The translations under genes and the position numbers were made by a program. From an uncultured Prevotella sp. (GTDB taxonomy: Bacteria > Bacteroidota > Bacteroidia > Bacteroidales > Bacteroidaceae), in contig USAI01000029.1 of the NCBI GenBank assembly GCA_900552675.1, positions 1 to 25,493 on the forward strand: DNA of 25,493 bases, given 5' to 3'. Under the pieces are notes generated by a model. That model was not told where the DNA came from. It saw nothing but the letters and a program-made list of their open reading frames with translations, and searched no databases. Of this stretch, positions 14,416-21,689 are shown in pieces (position 1 is the first letter of the stretch; each line of letters opens with the position of its first letter).

Positions 14416-15864
14416 TCACTCTGTCTCAGCCTCAGGTTCCTTATGAAAAATCTTGTAGCCAGTGGCTGCTACGACGACGCTCATCAAGGGGCTGATAAGG
14501 TTGAAGAAACAGTAGGGTAGGTAGGTGAAGGTAGACACGCCCAAGACGGTGGCCTGTGTCATGCCGCACGTGTTCCAGGGCACCAGCACCGAGGTTACGG
14601 TAACAGCATCTTCAACCGTTCGGCTCAGCAGTCGGCGTTCATATCCTTCGCGGTCGAACACCTCTTTAAACATATTGCCTGTGAGCAAGATGCACAGATA
14701 CTGGTCGGCAATGGCAATGTTGAGCATCAGGCCCGTGGCAGCCGTAGAGCCCACCAGCGACACGCGTCCGCGCACCAGGTGTACAAACAGGCGTGTGATG
14801 CCGCCTACGAAGCCGCCCGCCGTCATGGCTCCGCCAAAACACATGGCACAGATGATGAGCCAGATGGTGCCCATCATGCCCACCATGCCGCGTGTGGCCA
14901 CCAGCGAGGTAAGCATCTCGTTGTGGGTGGGCAGGGCGGTGCTGCCATACACACTCATCATTGAGGCGCGAAACAGCGAGGGGTCGATCTCTTGCAGCAC
15001 GTCGCGTTGCCATATCAGGCCAGCGCCCACGGCCAGCAGTACAGAGAGAAACAGCGTGATGAGGGGCGGTGTGCGTCGGGCTATGAGCACGCCCGTGAGC
15101 ACGGGCACCGACAGCAGCCATGGGGTGACGTGAAAGCGCTGCGTGATGGCCGATGTAAACACCTCGATGTGCTGACTGCTATTTGTTTGGCACAAGAAGC
15201 CTGCAATGGTGAAGATGATGATGGTGAGGGCCATCGTGGGCACGGTGGTGACCAGCATATATTTAATGTGCTTGAACAGAGACACCCCCACGCTGCCCGA
15301 TGCCATAACGGTGGTGTCAGACAGCGGTGATATCTTATCGCCAAAGTAGGCTCCGCTGATGATGGCGCCCGCTATCCATCCCTCGCCAAAGCCTTGTGCC
15401 CTGCCAATGCCCATTAGCGCTATGCCTATGGTGGCGATGGTGGTCCAGGAGCTGCCCGTCATGAGGCTTACCAACGCACTGATAATGCAGGTAGAGGCCA
15501 AAAACACGTCGGGGTGTATGGCCTGAGTGCCATAATAGATAAGGGTGGGCACCACGCCGCTCACCATCCATGCGCCGCTCAGGGCACCTATCAGCAGCAA
15601 GATGATGAGTGCGCTCGACACGCTGGCCACATTCTTGGTGATAGCTTTCTCAAAACTGGCCCACGGCACGTTAAGGTATGCCATGCCCACCAGTATGCAG
15701 AAGGCGGCCGCTATGAGCAGCGTTATCTGGCTGGCTCCGCTAAGCGAGTCGCTGCCAAAGGCGCGTATGGTGATGATGAGCAGAATGACCAGCACCACCA
15801 GCGGCATGATTGATAGCTTTACCGAAGGGCGTTTCTTCAGATGTTGTTCTTTGTTTTTATCCAT
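14416..15864 (-). CDS. nhaC: NhaC-type Na+/H+ antiporter family membrane protein
   Basis: The protein is a polytopic inner-membrane transporter. I start it at MDKNKEQHLKKRPSVKLS (482 aa); a 14-residue longer frame exists but its extra part overlaps the promoter-proximal leader. A basic N-terminus is followed by about 11-12 hydrophobic segments. Conserved stretches of the NhaC family are visible, including MTGSSWTTIATIGIALMGIG, then GAYFGDKISPLSDTT and a C-terminal WNTCGMTQATVLGV. The family exchanges Na+ for H+, but related members carry organic substrates such as malate/lactate, so the substrate is not certain. Its 3' end lies 127 bp before the M13 peptidase start. Confidence 0.88.
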   Translation of the reverse strand: MDKNKEQHLKKRPSVKLSIMPLVVLVILLIITIRAFGSDSLSGASQITLLIAAAFCILVGMAYLNVPWASFEKAITKNVASVSSALIILLLIGALSGAWMVSGVVPTLIYYGTQAIHPDVFLASTCIISALVSLMTGSSWTTIATIGIALMGIGRAQGFGEGWIAGAIISGAYFGDKISPLSDTTVMASGSVGVSLFKHIKYMLVTTVPTMALTIIIFTIAGFLCQTNSSQHIEVFTSAITQRFHVTPWLLSVPVLTGVLIARRTPPLITLFLSVLLAVGAGLIWQRDVLQEIDPSLFRASMMSVYGSTALPTHNEMLTSLVATRGMVGMMGTIWLIICAMCFGGAMTAGGFVGGITRLFVHLVRGRVSLVGSTAATGLMLNIAIADQYLCILLTGNMFKEVFDREGYERRLLSRTVEDAVTVTSVLVPWNTCGMTQATVLGVSTFTYLPYCFFNLISPLMSVVVAATGYKIFHKEPEAETE

Positions 15865-15931
15865 TATTTTCTTTTCGTTCCTTTTTTTTGTTCTCGGGCA
15901 AGGCATGGCCTTGGCTTGCGAATTTCGGGTG

Positions 15932-15939
15932 CAAAGTTA
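15932..15939 (-). promoter_or_regulatory. Probable nhaC promoter -7 box
   Basis: The minus strand reads taactttg (TAnnTTTG), 67 bp upstream of the antiporter start. A short inverted repeat (caaggc/gccttg, about 15899-15913) falls in the predicted leader. The -33 element is not obvious. Confidence 0.5.
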
Positions 15940-16026
15940 CACAAAATATTTTGTTATCACCTCTTTTCTATATAAGTAAGTATCGCGCAGGGCGACGACG
16001 AATTATGGTTAATAGTAGTTAATCAG

Positions 16027-16057
16027 TTGTGGGAAACGATTTTTTTTTGTTATTTTG
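16027..16057 (+). promoter_or_regulatory. Probable ftsX promoter
   Basis: ttg at 16027-16029 and ttattttg at 16050-16057 are separated by 20 bp. The -7 box deviates from TAnnTTTG at one position, but the same variant with the same spacing occurs upstream of the outer-membrane protein gene at 21690. It lies 33 bp before the ftsX start. Confidence 0.5.
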
Positions 16058-16090
16058 CAAGAAATTTGGTGTATTATACCCTATTGTCAA

Positions 16091-16969
16091 ATGGGAAAGA
16101 AACGTAAAAAGGCCCGCAACCGTCATGGCTTGCAGGCCGTCACTCTTTGTATCAGTACCGCCTTAGTGCTGGTGTTGTTGGGGCTTACCACCCTTTCGGT
16201 GCTCACAGCTCGCAACCTTTCGGCTTATGTAAAAGAAAATATTGTGGTGACCCTGTTGCTGCAAGACGATTTGAGCGATACCGAAGCGCGCCAGTTTTGT
16301 GCTGGCGTGCAGAAATGCCGCTATGTTAATAGTCTTGAGTATATAAGCAAGGAACAGGCCTTGAAGCAAGGCATCAAGCTGCTGGGCGAAGACCCCCGCG
16401 AGTTTATCGGTGCCAACCCTTGGCCGCCATCGGTAGAGATAACGCTGAAGGCCGATTATGCCAATAACGACTCGCTGAAGTTTATCTCGCGCGAGCTGCA
16501 GGCTTTTCCTAAGGTTACGAAGGTGACCTATCAGCGCGACTTGCTTGAAAACGTAAACCACACCATTGCTAAGACCAGCATTGTGCTGCTTACGCTGGCA
16601 TTGCTGCTCACCATCGTGTCGTTCTCGTTGATAAACAACACGGTGCGCCTGGGCATCTATGCTCGTCGCTTCTCTATACACACCATGAAACTGGTGGGTG
16701 CCTCGTGGGGCTTTATTCGTGCACCGTTTGTGCGCCAGGCCGTGGGCATAGGCTTGCTGGCCTCGGTGCTGGCTTGCTGTGCGCTGGGTGGCATCTATTA
16801 TGCCATCTATGTTTATGAGCCCGACATGATAGGCTTCTTTACATGGGAAGTGCTGGCGCTGACGGCTGCCATCGTCTTTGCTTTCGGCATTATTATCACG
16901 GCCCTGTGTGCCACCATCTCGGTGAACAAGTTTTTGCGCATGAAGGCTGGCGACTTGTATAAGATTTAA
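16091..16969 (+). CDS. ftsX: FtsX, cell-division ABC-transporter-like permease
   Basis: FtsX works with the ATPase FtsE at the septum to control peptidoglycan hydrolases. I start at MGKKRKKARN (292 aa) because the region before it overlaps the leader. A basic N-terminus precedes the first membrane segment (VTLCISTALVLVLLGLTTL), then comes a large periplasmic loop of about 120 residues (including EYISKEQALKQGIKLLGEDP), and then three further membrane segments in the FtsX/MacB permease pattern with TMKLVGASWGFIRAPFVRQA. ftsE is not adjacent, as is common in Bacteroidetes. It heads the run ftsX-DUF3098-uppP-truB-queA. Confidence 0.92.
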   Translation: MGKKRKKARNRHGLQAVTLCISTALVLVLLGLTTLSVLTARNLSAYVKENIVVTLLLQDDLSDTEARQFCAGVQKCRYVNSLEYISKEQALKQGIKLLGEDPREFIGANPWPPSVEITLKADYANNDSLKFISRELQAFPKVTKVTYQRDLLENVNHTIAKTSIVLLTLALLLTIVSFSLINNTVRLGIYARRFSIHTMKLVGASWGFIRAPFVRQAVGIGLLASVLACCALGGIYYAIYVYEPDMIGFFTWEVLALTAAIVFAFGIIITALCATISVNKFLRMKAGDLYKI

Positions 16970-16996
16970 AAAAACGCATTGAACATCAAAACAAAT

Positions 16997-17251
16997 ATGG
17001 ATAAAAGAAATTATGCTTTTGGCAAGATGAACTTCATCTTGTTAGCCGTAGGTATGTGCGTCGTGATTATTGGCTTCTGCTTGATGAGCGGAGGCGGCTC
17101 TGACGAGAGCGTGTTCGACGCCGACATTTTCAATACCATGCGCATCAAGGTAGCTCCGGTGGTTTGCCTTGTAGGCTTCCTGTCGATGATAGGCGCCATT
17201 ATGTATAAGAAAAAAGATGCCGACGACAGCCACAACGCTGAGAACAAGTAA
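16997..17251 (+). CDS. DUF3098 small membrane protein
   Basis: An 84-aa protein beginning MDKRNYAFGKMNF; an in-frame ATG 18 bp upstream is also possible. It has two membrane segments, FILLAVGMCVVIIGFCLM and VAPVVCLVGFLSMIGAIMY, joined by a loop with SGGGSDESVFDADIFN, and a charged C-terminus. This layout and the FGK, LMSGGG and RI-x-VAP words match DUF3098, a family regularly found next to ftsX and uppP in Bacteroidetes. Its function is not known. The neighbourhood suggests a role in cell envelope or division. It lies 27 bp after ftsX. Confidence 0.88.
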   Translation: MDKRNYAFGKMNFILLAVGMCVVIIGFCLMSGGGSDESVFDADIFNTMRIKVAPVVCLVGFLSMIGAIMYKKKDADDSHNAENK

Positions 17252-17336
17252 ACCCTGCTTTGCGCCCTGATGCCCATTGGCGTGCATGGGCGTAACGCTG
17301 AAATAAAAAGAATAACAGAAAAATTTTTTTAAAACG

Positions 17337-18134
17337 ATGGATTGGTTACAAGCATTGGTCCTGGGCATTGTGCAGGGCCTGACTGAATATTTGCCCGTAA
17401 GCAGTAGTGGCCACCTGGCCATAGGTTCATATCTCTTCCGCATCGAAGGCGAAGAAAACCTGGCCTTCACGGTGCTGGTGCACGTGGCAACGGTGTGCAG
17501 CACACTGGTGGTGCTGTGGAAAGAGATTGACTGGATACTGAAGGGCTTGTTCAAATTTGAGATGAACGCCGAGACGAAGTATTTTTTGAACATCGTGGTG
17601 TCGATGATCCCTATCGGCATTGTGGGCGTGTTCTTTAAAGATGCTGTAGAAGAGGTGTTTGGATCGGGCCTGCTGATTGTGGGCTGTATGTTGCTGCTTA
17701 CCGCTACACTGCTCATCTTCTCTTACTTTGCTAAGCCGCGCCAGCGCGAACACATCAGCATGAAAGATGCCTTTATCATAGGCTTGGCACAGGCTTGTGC
17801 TGTGATGCCAGGCTTGTCGCGCTCGGGCTCGACCATTGCTACGGGCTTGATGCTGGGCAATAAGAAGGAAAGCTTGGCACAATTCTCGTTCCTCATGGTT
17901 ATCCCGCCTATCTTGGGCGAAGCCTTGCTCGACGTGCTGAAGATGGTGAAGGGCGACGATGCCTTTGGCGATATTAGTGCTCTGCCCTTGGTGGTGGGCT
18001 TTGTGGCTGCCTTTGTTAGCGGCTGCGTGGCTTGTAAATGGATGATAAACATTGTGAAGAAAGGCAAGCTGGTGTGGTTTGGCGTTTATTGCGCCATCGC
18101 TGGTGCCGTAACAATTATTTGCTCATTGCTGTAA
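17337..18134 (+). CDS. uppP: UppP, undecaprenyl-diphosphatase (BacA family)
   Basis: UppP recycles the undecaprenyl lipid carrier by removing a phosphate from undecaprenyl diphosphate, supporting peptidoglycan synthesis and giving bacitracin tolerance. The 265-aa integral membrane protein has both family motifs: QGLTEYLPVSSSGH (13-26; the E/Q-xxxE pattern with Gln13 and Glu17) and PGLSRSGST (158-166, with Arg162). About eight hydrophobic segments are visible. It ends 2 bp before the truB start, suggesting translational coupling. Confidence 0.96.
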   Translation: MDWLQALVLGIVQGLTEYLPVSSSGHLAIGSYLFRIEGEENLAFTVLVHVATVCSTLVVLWKEIDWILKGLFKFEMNAETKYFLNIVVSMIPIGIVGVFFKDAVEEVFGSGLLIVGCMLLLTATLLIFSYFAKPRQREHISMKDAFIIGLAQACAVMPGLSRSGSTIATGLMLGNKKESLAQFSFLMVIPPILGEALLDVLKMVKGDDAFGDISALPLVVGFVAAFVSGCVACKWMINIVKKGKLVWFGVYCAIAGAVTIICSLL

Positions 18135-18136
18135 AG

Positions 18137-18880
18137 ATGGACTTTTTAAAAGGCGAAATCATTGCGATAGATAAACCTTACGGCATGTCAAGCTTCGGGG
18201 CTTTGGCCTATGTGCGCAAGCGCATCAGTCAGCGCCTGAACGTGAAGCGTGTGAAAACAGGACATGCTGGCACCCTCGACCCCCTGGCCACGGGTGTGCT
18301 CATTCTTTGCACTGGAAAGAAAACAAAAGAGATAGAGCAGCTACAGGCTCACTCGAAAGAATATACCGCCACCCTGCAGCTGGGCGCCACCACCGTGAGC
18401 TATGATATGGAGCACGAGGTGAACGCTACATACCCCACCCAGCACATCACCCGCAAGATGATAGACGAGGTGCTGACGCGCTTCGTGGGCAACATTGAAC
18501 AGGTGCCACCATCATACAGCGCCTGCAAGATAAACGGCGACCGCGCCTACGAACTGAAACGTAAGGGCGAAGAGGTAGAACTAAAGGCAAAAAACATTCG
18601 TATCGACTATATTGATGTGATGTCGTTCGATGCCGAGAATATGCGCTTACAGATAAGGGTGGGCTGCGGAAAAGGCACCTACATACGGGCCTTGGCACGC
18701 GATATAGGCCGAGCACTGAACAGTGGCGCCTACCTTACGCAGCTGTGCAGAACCCGTGTGGGCGACTTCTCGATTGACCGCTGCGTGGCCCTCGACCAAG
18801 TGGATGCTTGGCTCGATGGCCTGAATTTGACAAATAACGATACCGTAACAGTAGAAGACGAAAATAAAGTAAAAGAATAA
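18137..18880 (+). CDS. truB: TruB, tRNA pseudouridine-55 synthase
   Basis: TruB converts U55 of tRNA to pseudouridine. I use the ATG at 18137 (MDFLKGEIIAIDKPYGMSS, 247 aa) because the upstream frame overlaps uppP and is out of family. The catalytic Asp is D48 in GHAGTLDPLATGVL (42-55). KEYTATLQLGATTVSYD and the PPSYSACKINGDRAYEL segment are also typical. RVGCGKGTYIRALARDIG is the C-terminal catalytic-domain motif. Its stop overlaps the queA start by one base (taatg), so the two are translationally coupled. Confidence 0.96.
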   Translation: MDFLKGEIIAIDKPYGMSSFGALAYVRKRISQRLNVKRVKTGHAGTLDPLATGVLILCTGKKTKEIEQLQAHSKEYTATLQLGATTVSYDMEHEVNATYPTQHITRKMIDEVLTRFVGNIEQVPPSYSACKINGDRAYELKRKGEEVELKAKNIRIDYIDVMSFDAENMRLQIRVGCGKGTYIRALARDIGRALNSGAYLTQLCRTRVGDFSIDRCVALDQVDAWLDGLNLTNNDTVTVEDENKVKE

Positions 18881-20046
18881 TGAAGTTATCACAGTTTAAG
18901 TTCAAACTGCCAGAAAACCAGATAGCGCTGTATCCGCACAGCCTCTATCGCGAGTTTGAGAATGAAAATGGCGAGAAAGAAACCTTCCGCATCACACGTC
19001 GTGACGAGTGCCGCCTTATGGTGCTGCACCGTAAGTCGCAGAAAATAGAGATGTATAAGAAGGATGCCAAGGGCGAACCTATTGAGGGCGAATATCTTGA
19101 CTTCCGTAACGTGCTCGACTATTTTGACGAGGGCGACACCTTCATTTTCAACGATACCAAGGTTTTTCCTGCACGCCTTTATGGCACAAAGGAAAAGACC
19201 GATGCTAAGATTGAGGTGTTCTTGTTGCGCGAGCTGAATGAAGAAATGCGCCTGTGGGACGTGCTGGTAGAGCCCGCACGCAAGATACGTATTGGTAACA
19301 AATTGTTCTTCGACGAAAGTGGAACAATGGTGGCAGAGGTGATTGACAACACCACAAGCCGCGGACGCACACTGCGCTTCCTTTACGACTGTCCGCACGA
19401 CGAGTTTAAACGCGAGCTCTTTGCCCTGGGCGAGGCTCCGCTGCCACGATACATCATCGACAAGCGTGAGAACCATCACGGCACCGAGACCGACTTTGAC
19501 GACTTTCAGTGCATCTTTGCCAAGAACGAGGGCGCTGTAACGGCTCCTGCCACAGGCTTGCACTTCAGCCGCGAACTGCTGAAACGCATGGAGATACGTG
19601 GCCTTAACTTCGCTTATATCACCCTGCACTGTGGTTTGGGCAACTTCCACGACATTGAGGTTGAAGACCTTACCAAGCATAAGATGGATTCGGAGCAGAT
19701 GAGCATCAACGCCGAGGCTTGCCGCATTGTGAACAGCACCAAGCAGGCGGGCCACCATGTGTGTGCCGTGGGCACCAGCGTGGTGAAGGCTACTGAGACG
19801 GCTGTGGGCACCGATGGTATGCTGAAAGAGTATGATGGCTGGACCAATAAGTTTATCTTCCCGCCCTACGACTTCGGTCTGGCCGACTCGATGATTGCTA
19901 ACTTCTATCACCCCCTGTCAACCCTGTTGATGGAGACCGCTGCCTTTGGTGGCTACGATTTGGTGATGGAGGCTTATAACCTGGCTGTAAAGCATGGCTA
20001 CATGTTTGGCTGCTATGGCGATGCCTTGCTCATTGTGAACGACTAA
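18880..20046 (+). CDS. queA: QueA, S-adenosylmethionine:tRNA ribosyltransferase-isomerase
   Basis: QueA transfers a ribosyl group from S-adenosylmethionine to preQ1 in tRNA, making epoxyqueuosine. The 388-aa protein shows FNDTKVFPARLYG, VEPARKIRIGNK, PLPRYI, TAPATGLHFS and STLLMETAAFGG in family order. The segment after IALYPHSLYREF carries extra residues compared with E. coli QueA, which accounts for the greater length. Two usual motifs are altered (LHCGLGNF for HVGLGTF, and YHPLST for HLPKST), which I take to be the Bacteroidetes form. It closes the ftsX-queA run before a strong terminator. Confidence 0.94.
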   Translation: MKLSQFKFKLPENQIALYPHSLYREFENENGEKETFRITRRDECRLMVLHRKSQKIEMYKKDAKGEPIEGEYLDFRNVLDYFDEGDTFIFNDTKVFPARLYGTKEKTDAKIEVFLLRELNEEMRLWDVLVEPARKIRIGNKLFFDESGTMVAEVIDNTTSRGRTLRFLYDCPHDEFKRELFALGEAPLPRYIIDKRENHHGTETDFDDFQCIFAKNEGAVTAPATGLHFSRELLKRMEIRGLNFAYITLHCGLGNFHDIEVEDLTKHKMDSEQMSINAEACRIVNSTKQAGHHVCAVGTSVVKATETAVGTDGMLKEYDGWTNKFIFPPYDFGLADSMIANFYHPLSTLLMETAAFGGYDLVMEAYNLAVKHGYMFGCYGDALLIVND

Positions 20047-20079
20047 GCCTCGTAGAGCAACACATATTGTTGAAAAACC

Positions 20080-20130
20080 AAAAGCCACATCTTGCCTTGT
20101 TCATGCTATGACACGCAAGATGTGGCTTTT
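20080..20130 (+). terminator. Intrinsic terminator after queA
   Basis: A perfect 16-bp stem (aaaagccacatcttgc with gcaagatgtggctttt) closes a 19-nt loop and runs into a T-rich tail. It ends 29 bp before the folK start, so folK needs readthrough or a promoter within that short interval. Confidence 0.9.
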
Positions 20131-20159
20131 CTTATTTTAAGCACACACACATAGAAAGA

Positions 20160-20582
20160 ATGAAACATCAAGTGTATCTTTCGTTGGGGTCGAACACAGG
20201 CGATCGGGCCGCCTTGATGCAACAGGCCATCAAACAGATAGGGCTGGCGGTGGGCAAGGTGGTGCGCACCTCGCGCTTTATCGAGACCGAACCGTGGGGC
20301 TTCGTGTCTGAACACCAATTTCTTAATGCCTGTATATGTGTTGAAACGCTGCTCTCGCCACGCCAAGTGCTCGAAGCCACGCAGTGCATAGAACGACAGT
20401 TGGGGCGCGAACGTAAATCGGAAAACGGCGTGTATCACGACCGCCCTATCGACATCGACATATTGCTCTTTGACGATATGCACATTAACGAGCCCGACCT
20501 CGTTATACCGCACCCCCTTATGTTGGAGCGCGACTTTGTGATGATACCGCTTCGCGAAATTCTTCCTACACCTCGTCGTTAG
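20160..20582 (+). CDS. folK: FolK, 6-hydroxymethyl-7,8-dihydropterin pyrophosphokinase
   Basis: HPPK attaches pyrophosphate from ATP to the pterin in folate synthesis. The 140-aa protein is of normal length and contains YLSLGSNTGDR, ETEPWGF, FLNACI, the metal/substrate motif DRPIDIDILLFDD and IPHPLMLERDFVMIPL. It is a single-domain enzyme without fused FolB or FolP. Its last 17 bp overlap the 3' end of the oppositely oriented oxidoreductase. Confidence 0.95.
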   Translation: MKHQVYLSLGSNTGDRAALMQQAIKQIGLAVGKVVRTSRFIETEPWGFVSEHQFLNACICVETLLSPRQVLEATQCIERQLGRERKSENGVYHDRPIDIDILLFDDMHINEPDLVIPHPLMLERDFVMIPLREILPTPRR

Positions 20583-21552
20583 GAAAGCGCACGTCCCATT
20601 GCTGGCGCAGCGTGTCCATTAGGCGCATCATGCGCAAGGTTTCGGTGTGGGGCATATACGAGGGCTCGATGCAATGATGGTCGAGCGCATTGAGACAGGC
20701 CTCTACCTCATACTCGAAGCCCGTAATCTGTATGGGCGCCTCACACGTCTTTATCACCTGATATTGGCTGTTTACCACGGTAAGGCGTGAGGGGTTGTTC
20801 ACATTCTCAACAATGATATGGCCCTCAGTGCCCGAGATAACGCCTTGGCGGTCGCTGCGCACATAGATAGAACTTGATAGCTGGGCCATCTTGCCATCGT
20901 TATACCACAACGTGATGCTGTCTTGAGCATCCATGCCCGATGGGGTTTTCTCGCAGCAGCTATCTATCTTTTTAATATCGGTGCCAAAGAGCATGGCGGC
21001 AAAGTTGAGGGTATAGACACCAATGTCGAGCAGGGCACCGCCTCCTAAGTCGGGGCGCTGTATGCGCTCTTTGTGGCTAATGGGGTAGGATAGATTGGCT
21101 GTCAGCGTGCGCGGCTGACCTATGATGCCGCTATCGACGAGCTGTTTCAGCTCCTGCATCAGTGGCATATAGCGTGTCCAGATGGCTTCGGCCAGCAGTA
21201 GCTTTCGTGCTTCGGCCTCGTGTATCAGGGCTTCGGCTTCTCGCGCATTGCACGTAAAGGCTTTCTCGCACAGCACGGCTTTGCCCGCCTGCAAGCATTG
21301 CAACACATGGCTATAGTGCATGGCGTGGGGTGTGGCTACATATACAAGGTCGATGGCGGGGTCGGCCAGCATGTCGGTATAGCTGCCATAGGCTTTGCTA
21401 AAGCCCCATCGTTGGGCAAACTGTTGTGCCTTTTCAAGGCTTCGCGATGCCACGGCGTAGCTGTTTGCGCGTGGCAGATGTTGCAGGGTGTGTGCCATCT
21501 TCTCGGCAATATGCCCAGCACCCAGTATGGCAATGTTATAAGTGTTCATCAT
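20566..21552 (-). CDS. Gfo/Idh/MocA-family NAD(P)-dependent oxidoreductase
   Basis: A 328-aa soluble enzyme with an N-terminal Rossmann fold (IAILGAGHIAEKMA, residues 7-20), the VYVATPHAMHY segment and CEKAFTCN in the position of the family's EKP lysine. The C-terminal half (from about 125) is the beta-sheet substrate domain with GGGALLDIGVYTLNFA. It resembles dihydrodiol/xylose dehydrogenase-type members, but the substrate cannot be read from sequence. ATG codons at 21552 and 21549 are equivalent. It overlaps folK tail to tail and is divergent from the outer-membrane protein gene. Confidence 0.92.
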   Translation of the reverse strand: MMNTYNIAILGAGHIAEKMAHTLQHLPRANSYAVASRSLEKAQQFAQRWGFSKAYGSYTDMLADPAIDLVYVATPHAMHYSHVLQCLQAGKAVLCEKAFTCNAREAEALIHEAEARKLLLAEAIWTRYMPLMQELKQLVDSGIIGQPRTLTANLSYPISHKERIQRPDLGGGALLDIGVYTLNFAAMLFGTDIKKIDSCCEKTPSGMDAQDSITLWYNDGKMAQLSSSIYVRSDRQGVISGTEGHIIVENVNNPSRLTVVNSQYQVIKTCEAPIQITGFEYEVEACLNALDHHCIEPSYMPHTETLRMMRLMDTLRQQWDVRFPNDEV

Positions 21553-21587
21553 TGTTCATATTTTCTTTATTCTTATACTATCTTATA

Positions 21588-21595
21588 CAAAGGTA
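21588..21595 (-). promoter_or_regulatory. Probable promoter -7 box of the oxidoreductase gene
   Basis: The minus strand reads tacctttg (TAnnTTTG), 35 bp upstream of the start codon. A tttg 14 bp further upstream is too close for a typical -33 box, so only the -7 box is supported. Confidence 0.5.
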
Positions 21596-21614
21596 TGTTT
21601 TTTCTTACACAAAG

Positions 21615-21646
21615 TTTGCATCTACCGCTATTTTTATGTTATTTTG
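21615..21646 (+). promoter_or_regulatory. Probable promoter of the DUF3943-like protein gene
   Basis: tttg at 21615-21618 and ttattttg at 21639-21646 are 20 bp apart. It lies about 43 bp before the start codon and is back to back with the oxidoreductase promoter. Confidence 0.55.
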
Positions 21647-21689
21647 TAGGAGATATATGTAGTTTTTAATCTTTCTTACACACGTCGTC

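Noticed and set aside
18889..19911. Long minus-strand open frame opposite queA
   Set aside because: It lies entirely antisense to a clear QueA, has no recognisable motif and reflects codon composition.
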